Counted from the stretch's first letter, positions 16,879 to 24,980 are shown. The stretch is 30,496 bases of DNA from JACQFZ01 sp036381895 (GCA_036381895.1 DASVBY010000040.1:1-30496), one strand, 5' to 3'. Made by a program: numbers and translations. The notes: generated from the letters alone by a model not told the origin.

Positions 16879-16902
16879 GGCGGCCTTTTGCGAGGGCACG
16901 CC

Positions 16903-17790
16903 GTGACCGACACTCTCTTCGAATCGCAGATCAAGAGCCTCGAGCTGCTGCACCGGGGCAAGGTGCGCGACATCTACGCGGTCGGCGATGACCACATGCT
17001 GATCGTCACGACCGACCGGCTTTCGGCTTTCGACGTGGTCCTGCCGACGCCGATACCGGGCAAGGGTGCCGTCCTCACCGGGCTCTCGAACTTCTGGTTC
17101 AACCGTACCCGCCACATCGTGCCGAATCATCTCGCCGACGTGCCGCTCGAGCGGGCGCTGATCGATGCCGGCGAGCGGCGTACGGTCGAGGGCCGCGCCG
17201 TGGTGGTGCGCAAGCTCAAGCCGCTGCCGATCGAGGCCATCGTGCGCGGCTATATCGCCGGCTCCGGATGGAAGGAATATCGCCAGAGCGGCACCGTGTG
17301 CGGAATCGCCCTGCCCGCGGGTTTGCGCGAGGCGGACCGGCTGCCCGAGCCGATCTATACCCCGTCGACCAAGGCGGCGGCGGGCACGCACGACGAGAAC
17401 ATCAGCTTCGAAAAGACCGCCGAGCTGCTCGGCGCCGACATCGCCGCGAAGGTGCGCGAGGTGAGCATCAGGCTCTACCGCGAAGCGGCCGAGTACGCCC
17501 TCGGCCGCGGCATCATCATCGCCGATACCAAGTTCGAGTTCGGGCTGGACGACAAAGGCACGCTCACGCTGATCGACGAAGCGCTGACGCCCGACTCCTC
17601 GCGCTTCTGGCCGGTCGATCAGTATCGGCCGGGCTCGAGCCCGCCGAGCTTCGACAAGCAGTACGTGCGCGACTACCTCGAGCGCATCGGCTGGAACAAG
17701 CAGCCGCCCGCGCCGGCGCTGCCGCCGGAGGTGGTGGAACAGACGGCGGCCAAGTACCGCGAAGCGCTCGTCCGGCTGACGGGGCAGTAG
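16903..17790 (+). CDS. purC: Phosphoribosylaminoimidazole-succinocarboxamide synthase (SAICAR synthetase)
   Basis: PurC joins CAIR and aspartate, with ATP, in purine synthesis. The 295-residue product has GKVRDIY at 19-25, TTDRLSAFDVVLP at about 36-48, the substrate-binding segment IEAIVRGYIAGSGWKEY, GTHDENISFEK, DTKFEFG and LIDEALTPDSSRFW, all typical of the longer (yeast/proteobacterial) PurC form. The GTG at 16903 is chosen because GAGGG lies 6 bases upstream and translation then begins TDTLFES, as in relatives; an in-frame TTG 15 bases earlier is less likely. It stands alone, without other pur genes. Confidence 0.95.
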   Translation: MTDTLFESQIKSLELLHRGKVRDIYAVGDDHMLIVTTDRLSAFDVVLPTPIPGKGAVLTGLSNFWFNRTRHIVPNHLADVPLERALIDAGERRTVEGRAVVVRKLKPLPIEAIVRGYIAGSGWKEYRQSGTVCGIALPAGLREADRLPEPIYTPSTKAAAGTHDENISFEKTAELLGADIAAKVREVSIRLYREAAEYALGRGIIIADTKFEFGLDDKGTLTLIDEALTPDSSRFWPVDQYRPGSSPPSFDKQYVRDYLERIGWNKQPPAPALPPEVVEQTAAKYREALVRLTGQ

Positions 17791-17867
17791 GCGCCGGGGG
17801 CGAGGAGCGCGCCGGCACGCGCGGCCCCGCATCGCAGGAGTCGCCGGGGCGCCGCCGCCTTCTCATG

Positions 17868-17884
17868 TCCCCGTGCTGGACACT
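17868..17884. repeat. REP-like stem-loop copy 2 (CATGTCCCC...GGACAC)
   Basis: TGTCC pairs with GGACA around a short loop, followed by CTATTATTTT. It may act as a weak purC terminator on the plus strand. It shares the CATGTCCCC arm and GGACAC arm with the copy at 16604-16626. Confidence 0.4.
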
Positions 17885-17898
17885 ATTATTTTGGTGTG

Positions 17899-18366
17899 AT
17901 GAAAACGCTCCTTCGGCTCGCCGCGGTCGGCGTGCTCGCACTCGCGGCGTGCGAGCGGCGGGAATCCGTCCCCGTCCCGCAGACCACGACACCGCCTGCA
18001 ACCGCCCGGCCCGTGCTCGAGACGGTGCCGTCGCTGGCGTCGCTGAGCCGCGGCGAGCGGTTGTTCCAGGAGCATTGTGCACAATGCCACGGACCCGAAG
18101 CGCAGGGCCATCCGGACTGGCAGACGCCGGGCGTCGTCGCGGCGCCGCCGCTCAACGGCACCGGCAACGCCTGGAAGCGCACGCGGGCCGAGCTCTACGC
18201 CGTGATCGCGTACGGCGCCGCCCGCGGCGGTACCCCGGTCATGCCGGCATGGAAAGGCCGGCTGAGCGAGAGCGAAATCAACGATCTGATCGCCTGGTTC
18301 CAGGCGCTATGGCCGCCCGAGGTCTACGGCCAATGGCAGGCGCGCAACGGCGCCGGCGCGCGCTGA
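17899..18366 (+). CDS. Monoheme cytochrome c lipoprotein
   Basis: The 155-residue protein begins with a lipoprotein signal: a short positive start, a hydrophobic stretch and the lipobox LALAAC with Cys18 as the lipidation site. After a Pro/Thr-rich linker (about 22-45) comes one class I cytochrome c domain: CAQCH at 60-64 binds heme and Met115 in GGTPVMPAWKG is the likely axial ligand. It should be a membrane-tethered periplasmic electron carrier. The ATG at 17899 is preferred over a GTG three bases before it; no clear ribosome binding site is visible for either. A tiny membrane-peptide gene follows after 26 bases. The redox partner is unknown. Confidence 0.9.
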   Translation: MKTLLRLAAVGVLALAACERRESVPVPQTTTPPATARPVLETVPSLASLSRGERLFQEHCAQCHGPEAQGHPDWQTPGVVAAPPLNGTGNAWKRTRAELYAVIAYGAARGGTPVMPAWKGRLSESEINDLIAWFQALWPPEVYGQWQARNGAGAR

Positions 18367-18392
18367 GCCCGATGCAGTAGGGGAAAGAAGTC

Positions 18393-18476
18393 ATGGCCGT
18401 CGCTCTCTGGATCGTCATCATTCTCGTCATCGCCGCGCTGCTCAAGTATCTCCTGACCGATAACGGCAAGCGCTAG
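18393..18476 (+). CDS. 27-residue single-helix membrane peptide
   Basis: A short open frame encodes MAVALWIVIILVIAALLKYL followed by LTDNGKR. Residues 3-21 form one hydrophobic helix with a charged C-terminus. The ATG is preceded by AGGGGAAAG at an 8-10 base distance, one of the better ribosome binding sites in the window, and the gene lies 26 bases after the cytochrome c stop, so co-transcription is likely. Size and context resemble small accessory subunits of respiratory complexes (CydX, CcoQ-like), but I do not recognise a named family. The function is unknown. Confidence 0.6.
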   Translation: MAVALWIVIILVIAALLKYLLTDNGKR

Positions 18477-18533
18477 CCACGCCGCGGCGCCGGTCGCCTC
18501 CGGCGGGGTGCACCGCGCACTATCCGACTTCGG

Positions 18534-18539
18534 TATAGT
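18534..18539 (+). promoter_or_regulatory. Possible minus-10 element of the phosphoketolase gene
   Basis: TATAGT occurs in the 121-base gap before the phosphoketolase start, 58 bases upstream of the ATG. The minus-35 region is weak, so the call is tentative. Confidence 0.35.
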
Positions 18540-18597
18540 CAGAGGGTCAGGAGGTGCGGGCGGCGTGCGCCCGCGCCGTGAACCATGGAGGGAAGCC

Positions 18598-20982
18598 ATG
18601 AGCGACGTAACGGTGCAGGCACCGGTCGAACGGCGCACGCTGTCGGCGGAGGAGCTGCGGCGCATGGACGCGTACTGGCGCGCCAGCAATTACCTCGCGG
18701 TCGGACAGATCTACCTGCTCGACAACCCGCTGCTGCGCGAGCCGCTCAGGCCCGAGCACGTGAAGACGCGCCTGCTCGGCCACTGGGGCACGACTCCCGG
18801 CCTCAATTTCATCTACGTGCACTTGAATCGCGCGATCCGCGCGCGCGATCTCGACATGATCTTCGTCACCGGCCCCGGCCACGGAGGACCGGCGACCTTC
18901 GCGCAGACCTGGCTCGAAGGCAGCTTCAGCGAGCTCTATACAGACGTGACGCCGGATGCCGAAGGGATGCGGCGCCTGTTCCGCGATTTTTCGTTTCCCG
19001 GCGGCATGCCGAGCCACGCCGGCGCGGAGACGCCGGGCTCGATCAACGAGGGCGGCGAACTCGGCTACTCGCTCGCGCACGCCTACGGCGCGGCGTTCGA
19101 CAACCCGGATCTCCTCGTCGCCTGCGTGATCGGCGACGGCGAGGCCGAGACCGGGCCGCTCGCCGCCGCGTGGCACTCGAACAAGTTCCTGAACCCGATA
19201 CGCGACGGCGCGGTGCTGCCGATCCTGCACCTGAACGGGTACAAGATCGAGAACCCGACGGTGCTCGCGCGCATCGGGCGCGAGGAGCTCGAGAGCCTGT
19301 TCGTCGGCTACGGCTACCGGCCGTATTTCGTCGAGGGCGACGATCCGGAGACGATGCACGAGCAGTTCGCGACCGCGCTGGATCGCGTCATCGACGAGAT
19401 CCACGCGATCCAGGGCGAGGCGCGCCGCACCGGCAACCCGCGCCGGCCCCGCTGGCCGATGATCGTGCTGCGCACGCCGAAGGGCTGGACCGGCCCGAAG
19501 GCGATCGACGGCCGCGTGGTCGAGGGCCACTGGCGCTCGCACCAGGTGCCGTTCGGCGAGGTGCGTACCCGGCCGGAGCACCTGAAGGCGCTCGAGGAGT
19601 GGCTGAAGAGCTACCGGCCGGAAGAGCTGTTCGACACCGACGGCCGGCTGCGCCCCGAGCTCGCGGCGCTCGCGCCGAAGGGCGCGCGGCGCATGGGCAT
19701 GAATCCGCACGCGAACGGCGGCCTGCTGCTCAAGGAGCTCAAGCTCCCCGATTTTCGCGACTACGCCGTGGAAACCGCGGGCCCGGGAGCGGTCGAGGTC
19801 GAGTCGACCCGGGTGCTCGGGCGCTTCCTGCGCGACGTCATGAAGCTCAACCTGGACGCGCGCAATTTCCGCGTGTTCGGTCCGGACGAGACCAGCTCCA
19901 ACCGTCTCGGCGCCATCTACGAGGTCAGCGGCCGCACCTGGGTGGCGGAGCGGCGGCCGGACGACGACTGGATCGAGCCCGATGGGCGCGTCATGGAGGT
20001 GCTCTCGGAGCATACGTGCCAGGGGTGGGCCGAAGGCTATCTGCTCACCGGGCGGCACGCGTTCTTCTCGTGCTACGAGGCGTTCATCCACATCGTCGAT
20101 TCGATGTTCAACCAGCACGCCAAGTGGCTCGACGTGAGCCGCGACGTGCGCTGGCGCCGGCCGATCGCCTCGCTCAACTACCTGCTCACGTCGCACGTCT
20201 GGCGCCAGGACCACAACGGCTTCTCGCACCAGGATCCGGGCTTTCTCGACATCGTGGTCAACAAGAAGCCGGAGGTCGTGCGCATCTACCTGCCGCCCGA
20301 CGCCAACACGCTGCTCTCGGTGGCCGATCATTGCCTGCGCAGCCGCCACTACGTGAACGTCATCGTCGCCGGCAAGCATCCGCAGCCCGTCTGGCTCGAC
20401 ATGGACGCGGCGGTCAAGCACTGCACGGCCGGGATCGGCATCTGGGAGTGGGCGAGCAACGATCGCGGCGCCGAGCCGGACGTCGTCATGGCCTGCTGCG
20501 GCGACGTCCCGACGCTCGAGACGCTCGCCGCGGTCGATCTGCTGCGCCAGCACGTCCCGGAGCTCAAGGTGCGCGTGGTGAACGTGGTGGATCTGATGAC
20601 GCTCACCCCCGAGCATCCGCACGGCCTGAGCGGCCGGGAGTTCGACGCGCTGTTCACCGGGGACCGGCCGATCATTTTCGCGTTCCACGGCTATCCGTGG
20701 CTGATCCATCGCCTCGCGTACCGCCATACCAACCACGCGAACCTGCACGTACGCGGCTACAAGGAGGAGGGGACGACGACGACGCCGTTCGACATGACGG
20801 TGCGCAACGACCTCGACCGCTACCATCTGGCCGCCGACGTCATCGACCGTGTGCCGGGTCTCGGCGCCCGCGGCGCCTACGTAAAGCAGTACCTGCGCGA
20901 CAAGCTCATCGAGCACCGCCAGTACATACGCACCCACGGCGAGGACATGCCCGAGGTCCGGGACTGGCGCTGGCCGTACTGA
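18598..20982 (+). CDS. xfp: Xylulose-5-phosphate/fructose-6-phosphate phosphoketolase
   Basis: This 794-residue thiamine diphosphate enzyme cleaves xylulose 5-phosphate (and often fructose 6-phosphate) with phosphate to acetyl phosphate. Family motifs are clear: GHWGTTPGLNF (61-71), GPGHGGP (92-98), FSFPGGMPSH (131-140), GSINEGGELGYSLAHAYG (147-164), the cofactor motif GDGEAETGP (179-187), and in the second half FGPDETSSNR, SCYEAF and VWRQDHNGFSHQDPG. Length is normal. The ATG at 18598 follows GGAGGGAAGCC. Its presence suggests a carbon-conserving route to acetyl phosphate; no acetate kinase or phosphotransacetylase gene is adjacent. A Spy/CpxP-like gene follows after 15 bases and may be co-transcribed. 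Confidence 0.96.
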   Translation: MSDVTVQAPVERRTLSAEELRRMDAYWRASNYLAVGQIYLLDNPLLREPLRPEHVKTRLLGHWGTTPGLNFIYVHLNRAIRARDLDMIFVTGPGHGGPATFAQTWLEGSFSELYTDVTPDAEGMRRLFRDFSFPGGMPSHAGAETPGSINEGGELGYSLAHAYGAAFDNPDLLVACVIGDGEAETGPLAAAWHSNKFLNPIRDGAVLPILHLNGYKIENPTVLARIGREELESLFVGYGYRPYFVEGDDPETMHEQFATALDRVIDEIHAIQGEARRTGNPRRPRWPMIVLRTPKGWTGPKAIDGRVVEGHWRSHQVPFGEVRTRPEHLKALEEWLKSYRPEELFDTDGRLRPELAALAPKGARRMGMNPHANGGLLLKELKLPDFRDYAVETAGPGAVEVESTRVLGRFLRDVMKLNLDARNFRVFGPDETSSNRLGAIYEVSGRTWVAERRPDDDWIEPDGRVMEVLSEHTCQGWAEGYLLTGRHAFFSCYEAFIHIVDSMFNQHAKWLDVSRDVRWRRPIASLNYLLTSHVWRQDHNGFSHQDPGFLDIVVNKKPEVVRIYLPPDANTLLSVADHCLRSRHYVNVIVAGKHPQPVWLDMDAAVKHCTAGIGIWEWASNDRGAEPDVVMACCGDVPTLETLAAVDLLRQHVPELKVRVVNVVDLMTLTPEHPHGLSGREFDALFTGDRPIIFAFHGYPWLIHRLAYRHTNHANLHVRGYKEEGTTTTPFDMTVRNDLDRYHLAADVIDRVPGLGARGAYVKQYLRDKLIEHRQYIRTHGEDMPEVRDWRWPY

Positions 20983-20997
20983 TTCCGGGGCGGTGCG

Positions 20998-21519
20998 ATG
21001 CGAAGCGTTACCCGATACGTCCGCGCGGGCGTGGCGCTGGCGGCGCTCGCAGCCGCTGCGGCCGGCGCGCAGCCCGACGCCTCCGGCGACTCGGAGCTCG
21101 GGATTCCCTACCTGATCCCGCCCGCGGTCGTGCCGCTCGACATTCGCCAGCGCGAAGAGATCGTGAAGATCCGCCGCGAGCTGCACGAGCGCGAATGCAC
21201 GCTGACCGGCGAGTTGCTGCAGGCGCAGGAGGAGCTGCGGGCCGAGATGTCGCGCGAGCCGCGGCGCGAGGAGGGGATCGCGGAGGCGGCCCGGCGCGTG
21301 CAGGAAGTCGAAGCGCGCATCCGCGCCGCGCGCGCGGAGGCGGTGCGGGATGCGACGCGCCTGCTCACGCCCGATCAGCGTAGCGCGTTCGCACGCTGGC
21401 AGGAGGGCGTGCGCCGGGCGGGCGGTGAAGCGGAGCCGCGTTACAGCGTGCAGCCGGGCGTACAGCCGGACGCGCCCGACGTCGACGGTCCCGACGCGCC
21501 CGAGCGCCGGCCGCGCTAG
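20998..21519 (+). CDS. Spy/CpxP-like periplasmic LTxxQ protein
   Basis: The 173-residue product starts with a signal peptide (RSVTRYVRAGVALAALAAAAAGAQP; likely cleavage after AGA at about residue 24). The middle (about 50-140) is charged, helical and coiled-coil prone, and includes LLTPDQRSAFARW, the LTxxQ motif of Spy/CpxP/CnrX-like periplasmic chaperone or metal-sensing proteins. The tail is Pro/Asp-rich and probably disordered. It starts 15 bases after the phosphoketolase stop with GGGGCGG as a possible ribosome binding site, and lies just before the copper operon promoter. A link to envelope stress or metals is suggested by family and position only. Confidence 0.65.
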   Translation: MRSVTRYVRAGVALAALAAAAAGAQPDASGDSELGIPYLIPPAVVPLDIRQREEIVKIRRELHERECTLTGELLQAQEELRAEMSREPRREEGIAEAARRVQEVEARIRAARAEAVRDATRLLTPDQRSAFARWQEGVRRAGGEAEPRYSVQPGVQPDAPDVDGPDAPERRPR

Positions 21520-21537
21520 CGATCCGCGGACCGCGCC

Positions 21538-21568
21538 TTGACATTCCAACAGTGGGAAGGTTTAGCCT
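21538..21568 (+). promoter_or_regulatory. MerR-type (CueR) operator-promoter of the copper operon
   Basis: Minus-35 TTGACA (21538-21543) and a minus-10-like TAGCCT (21563-21568) are separated by 19 bases, the stretched spacing that MerR-family activators correct by DNA distortion. The spacer holds an inverted repeat, ACATTCC-N7-GGAAGGT (21541-21561), very close to known CueR boxes. It sits 53 bases before cueR. Confidence 0.85.
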
Positions 21569-21620
21569 GTGGGCGTGACCGGCGCCGCCGCGAGCGCGCC
21601 GGGTATTGCCGGAGGTACGC

Positions 21621-22109
21621 ATGAACATCGGCCAGGCTTCGAAGGCGTCGGGCGTGTCGGCCAAGATGATCCGCTACTACGAGCGCATCGGGCTCATCGC
21701 GCCGGCCGCGCGCGAGACGAACGGCTATCGGGTCTACACCGACGCCGACGTGCATACGCTGCGCTTCATCCGCCGCGCGCGCGATCTCGGCTTCTCGATC
21801 GCACAGATCGGGCGCCTCGTGAGCTTGTGGCGCGACCCGAAGCGCTCGAGCGCCGACGTCAAGGCCATCGCGGCCGAGCACGTGGCCGGGCTCAAGCGCA
21901 AGATCCTGGAGCTGCAGACGATGGTGGCGGCGCTCGAGGATCTCGCGCGGCGCTGCCACGGCGATCATCGTCCGGAATGCCCGATCCTCGAGGATCTCGA
22001 AGGAATCGGCGCGCCTGCGCCGGAGCGGGAACGCGCAACGGAGCGCGCGCGCCCGGCCGCGGCCGGGCGCGCGCGTACGGGCCGCGCGGCGGCGGGAGGC
22101 CTGCGATGA
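21621..22109 (+). CDS. cueR: CueR-like MerR-family copper-responsive regulator
   Basis: The 162-residue protein has the MerR helix-turn-helix and wing (MNIGQASKASGVSAKMIRYYERIGLI..., residues 1-70), a dimerisation helix (about 80-110), and the monovalent-metal loop Cys112-HGDHRPE-Cys120 followed by PILEDL. These Cys positions coincide with those of E. coli CueR, so Cu(I) (or Ag/Au) sensing is well supported. After about residue 128 there is an Arg/Ala-rich low-complexity extension longer than in typical CueR. The ATG has GGAGG 7 bases upstream. The gene is first in the operon it controls, instead of being divergent or distant, giving positive autoregulation. Its TGA overlaps the next ATG. Confidence 0.93.
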   Translation: MNIGQASKASGVSAKMIRYYERIGLIAPAARETNGYRVYTDADVHTLRFIRRARDLGFSIAQIGRLVSLWRDPKRSSADVKAIAAEHVAGLKRKILELQTMVAALEDLARRCHGDHRPECPILEDLEGIGAPAPERERATERARPAAAGRARTGRAAAGGLR

Positions 22110-22324
22110 GCGCGGCGATCCGGCTTGCGATCGCGGGCATGCGCTGCGGCGGCTGTGCCGCGACCGTCGAGAAAACGCTTCGGAGCGTCCCCGGCGTGAC
22201 CGACGTGCGCGTCGATCTCGCCGCCCGCCGCGCCGAGGTGAGCGGTACGGCGCCGGCGGATGTGCTCGTCGCGGCGGTGCAGCGCGCGGGCTACGACGCG
22301 CGCGCGGACGGGGGGAGCAAGTGA
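22106..22324 (+). CDS. CopZ-like heavy-metal-associated domain protein (copper chaperone)
   Basis: A 72-residue single HMA (ferredoxin-like beta-alpha-beta-beta-alpha-beta) domain with the metal motif GMRCGGC (residues 11-17) near its N-terminus. Such proteins carry Cu(I) in the cytoplasm and hand it to the P-type ATPase encoded next. The start ATG overlaps the cueR stop (ATGA), and its own TGA overlaps the GTG start of copA, so all three are translationally coupled. It resembles the N-terminal domain of the following CopA closely enough that an internal domain duplication is a plausible origin. Confidence 0.9.
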   Translation: MSAAIRLAIAGMRCGGCAATVEKTLRSVPGVTDVRVDLAARRAEVSGTAPADVLVAAVQRAGYDARADGGSK

Positions 22325-24627
22325 GCGCGGCGCAGACGCATCGGCTCTCGATCGGGGGCATGCACTGCGCGGGGTGCGTTGCGACCGTCGAGAACGCGCT
22401 CAAGGGCGTGCCCGGTGTGGAGAGCGCGAGCGTCAACCTCGCCGAGCGCACGGCGCTCGTGAGCGGGAGCGCCGCGCCCGAGGCGCTGATCGCCTCTGTC
22501 AAGCAGGCGGGCTACGACGCTGCGCTCCTGCGCGGGCCCGAGGACGACGCGGCGCGCGCGGCGCAGGAAGCGGCGCATTACCGGGCGCTGCTGCGCAAGA
22601 CGTGGGCGGCCGGCGCGGTAGGGTTTCCGCTATTCCTCGGCGATCTGCTCGGTTGGCTCCCGATGCTCGACTCGGGCGGCGCGCAGCTCTTCTGGGGGTT
22701 CGTCGGTCTCGCGACGCTCGCCGTGCTCGTGTACGCGGGCGGCCATTTCTTCGTCGGGGCCTGGAAGGCGTTTCGCGCGCACAACGCGACGATGGACACG
22801 CTGATCGCGCTCGGGACCGGCTCCGCCTGGGTGTACTCGATGCTCGTGGTGATCCTCCCCGAGAGCGTGCCGGCGCTGTCGCGCCACGCCTATTTCGAGG
22901 CGGCCGCCGTGATCATCGCGCTGCTCAACCTCGGTCAGGCGCTCGAGATGCGCGCGCGCGGCAGGACCTCGCAGGCGATCCGCCGGCTGATCGGGCTGCA
23001 GCCGAAGACTGCGCGCGTCGTGCGCGACGGCCGCGAGGTCGACGTCCCGATCGAGGACGTGGGGCTCGACGACACTGTGCGCGTGCGCCCGGGCGAGAAG
23101 ATTCCGGTGGACGGCATGGTGATCGACGGACATTCGAGCGTCGACGAATCGATGCTGACGGGCGAACCCATGCCGGTCGAGAAAGGACCCGGCGACTATG
23201 TCGTCGGCGGCACCATCAACCGCAGCGGCACGTTCCTGTTCCAGGCGAAGCGCATCGGCGCCGACACCGCGCTCGCGCGCATCATCGAGCTGGTGCGGCG
23301 GGCGCAGAGCACCAAGCCCCCGATCGGGCGACTGGTCGACCGGATCTCGGCCGTGTTCGTGCCGGCGGTGCTGATCGTCGCGATCGTCACGTTCCTCGCC
23401 TGGTACAACTTCGGCCCCGAGCCGCGCGCCGCCTACGTGTTTGTCGCCACCATGACGGTGCTCATCATCGCCTGCCCGTGCGCGCTCGGGCTCGCGACCC
23501 CGATCTCGATCATGGTCGGCGTCGGCAAGGCCGCGGAATACGGCGTGCTCATCCGCAACGGCGAGGCGCTGCAGCGCGCCGGGCAGCTCACCACGATCGT
23601 CGTCGACAAGACCGGAACGGTGACGGCCGGGCGCCCGGCGGTCACCGCGGTCGTCCCGGCGGCGGGCTGGGACGAGCAGGAGCTGCTTCGCCTCGCGGCG
23701 AGCCTCGAAGCCGGCTCGGAGCATCCGCTCGCGCAGGCGGTGGTCGAGGCTGCGAACGCACGCGGCGTCGCCCTCGCGCGCGCCGGGGACTTCGCGGCCG
23801 TCACCGGCCGCGGCGTGCGCGGCGCGGTGGCGGGAAGGCACCTCCTCTTCGGCAACGCGCGGCTCCTCGCGGAGTACGGCATCGAGCCCGGCGCGCTCGC
23901 CGAGCGGGCGCGCGCGCTCGCGGCCGAGGGGCAGACGCCGATGTACCTCGCGGTCGACGGTGCCGCCGCGGGCGTTATCGCGGTCGCGGATCCGATCAAG
24001 CCCGGTTCGCGCGAGGCGATCGCGCGGCTGCACGCGCTCGGGCTCAAGGTCGTGATGCTGACCGGCGACAACCGCGCGACCGCGGAAGCCGTGGCGCGCG
24101 CCGTCGCGATCGACGAGGTGCATGCCGAGGTGCTGCCCGAGGACAAGGCCGGCAAGGTCGCGGCGCTGCAGGCGCGCGGCGAGGTCGTCGGCATGGTCGG
24201 CGACGGCATCAACGACGCGCCGGCGCTCGCGCAGGCGGACGTCGGATTCGCGATCGGCACCGGCGCCGACGTCGCCATCGAGTCGGCGGACGTCGCGCTG
24301 ATGCGCGGTTCGCTGCACGGGATCGCCGATGCCATCGCGGTATCGACCGCGACGCTGCGCAACATCAAACAGAACCTCTTCGGCGCCTTCGTCTACAACA
24401 CGTTCGGCATCCCGATCGCGGGCGGCGCGCTCTATCCGTTCTTCGGGCTGCTGCTCAACCCCATGATCGCGGGCGCGGCCATGGCGCTCTCGTCGGTGAC
24501 GGTGGTGACAAACGCGAACCGCCTGCGCTTCTTCGATGCCAAGAGTGCGCATCGGCGCGCCCGGGCCGCGCCCGCGCGAGTCCCGGCCGCGGAGCCGGCC
24601 GGCACATCGGCGAGGACCTCGGCATGA
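22321..24627 (+). CDS. copA: Copper-translocating P1B-type ATPase CopA
   Basis: The 768-residue pump exports Cu(I) across the inner membrane. It has one N-terminal metal-binding domain (GMHCAGC, about 13-19), eight expected helices, the actuator-domain TGE at 280-282, the intramembrane CPC at 385-387, the phosphorylated Asp429 in DKTGT, the P1B-specific His468-Pro, TGDN, and GDGIND from residue 627. The last helices keep the copper-selective residues YN and MxxSS (FVYNTFG, AMALSSVTVVTNANRLR). The start is GTG at 22321 overlapping the chaperone stop. A 25-residue Ala/Arg/Pro-rich tail follows the final helix. Its stop overlaps the cupredoxin ATG. Confidence 0.96.
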   Translation: MSAAQTHRLSIGGMHCAGCVATVENALKGVPGVESASVNLAERTALVSGSAAPEALIASVKQAGYDAALLRGPEDDAARAAQEAAHYRALLRKTWAAGAVGFPLFLGDLLGWLPMLDSGGAQLFWGFVGLATLAVLVYAGGHFFVGAWKAFRAHNATMDTLIALGTGSAWVYSMLVVILPESVPALSRHAYFEAAAVIIALLNLGQALEMRARGRTSQAIRRLIGLQPKTARVVRDGREVDVPIEDVGLDDTVRVRPGEKIPVDGMVIDGHSSVDESMLTGEPMPVEKGPGDYVVGGTINRSGTFLFQAKRIGADTALARIIELVRRAQSTKPPIGRLVDRISAVFVPAVLIVAIVTFLAWYNFGPEPRAAYVFVATMTVLIIACPCALGLATPISIMVGVGKAAEYGVLIRNGEALQRAGQLTTIVVDKTGTVTAGRPAVTAVVPAAGWDEQELLRLAASLEAGSEHPLAQAVVEAANARGVALARAGDFAAVTGRGVRGAVAGRHLLFGNARLLAEYGIEPGALAERARALAAEGQTPMYLAVDGAAAGVIAVADPIKPGSREAIARLHALGLKVVMLTGDNRATAEAVARAVAIDEVHAEVLPEDKAGKVAALQARGEVVGMVGDGINDAPALAQADVGFAIGTGADVAIESADVALMRGSLHGIADAIAVSTATLRNIKQNLFGAFVYNTFGIPIAGGALYPFFGLLLNPMIAGAAMALSSVTVVTNANRLRFFDAKSAHRRARAAPARVPAAEPAGTSARTSA

Positions 24628-24980
24628 GCTGGCTCGTGAATCTCGCCGGCGTGGCTGCGATCGCGTTCGTCGTCTGGTGGTTCTGGCTCTCGCGCCCGCG
24701 CGCCGTGCGCGCCGAATCGGGGCCGATCGATATCCTGGTCGAGAACGGCGTCTACACACCGTCGGTGATCGAAGTGCCGGCCGGCGCGCCGGTGCGGCTG
24801 CGCTTCCTGCGCAAGGACCCGAACCCGTGCGCCGAGGAGGTGCGCTTCGACGATCTCGGCGTGAGCGCCGAGCTGCCGGTCGGCACGCGGCGGGAAGTGA
24901 CGGTGGTGCCGGCGGTACCCGGGGAGTACGCGTTCACCTGCCAGATGCGCATGTACCGCGGCACGCTGATCGCGCGCTGA
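24624..24980 (+). CDS. Membrane-anchored, histidine-free cupredoxin-domain protein
   Basis: The 118-residue protein has one N-terminal helix (about 3-23, uncleaved anchor) and a cupredoxin-like beta domain (about 33-118). Candidate copper ligands are Cys69 and Glu71/Glu72 in NPCAEEV, and Cys106, Met108 and Met110 in FTCQMRMYRG. There is no histidine in the whole protein, unlike classical blue-copper proteins (His2CysMet), so Cu(I) binding by Cys/Met is more likely. It is the last gene of the copper operon, coupled to copA by an ATGA overlap, and probably receives or sequesters exported copper on the periplasmic face. Confidence 0.8.
   Translation: MSWLVNLAGVAAIAFVVWWFWLSRPRAVRAESGPIDILVENGVYTPSVIEVPAGAPVRLRFLRKDPNPCAEEVRFDDLGVSAELPVGTRREVTVVPAVPGEYAFTCQMRMYRGTLIAR

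Larger units (their letters stand above)
16543..16902. other. Divergent intergenic region between hyf-like operon and purC
   Basis: This 360-base gap has no credible gene. It holds a TGTCCC/GGGACA stem-loop (16604-16609 with 16621-16626), an AT island CGCGAAATTTGCG (16634-16646) inside otherwise GC-rich DNA, a GGCGG-TGAA-CCGCC hairpin (16658-16671), and a candidate purC minus-10 TAGAAT (16873-16878). Confidence 0.6.

Noticed and set aside
18547..21549. About 1000-codon minus-strand open frame opposite the phosphoketolase gene
   Set aside because: Low-complexity Arg/Ala/Val-rich translation, spanning two genuine plus-strand genes with clear families; an artefact of codon bias.
22630..24759. 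Long minus-strand frame opposite copA
   Set aside because: Covers the fully supported copA with all P1B motifs; the antisense product resembles no family and is Arg-rich.
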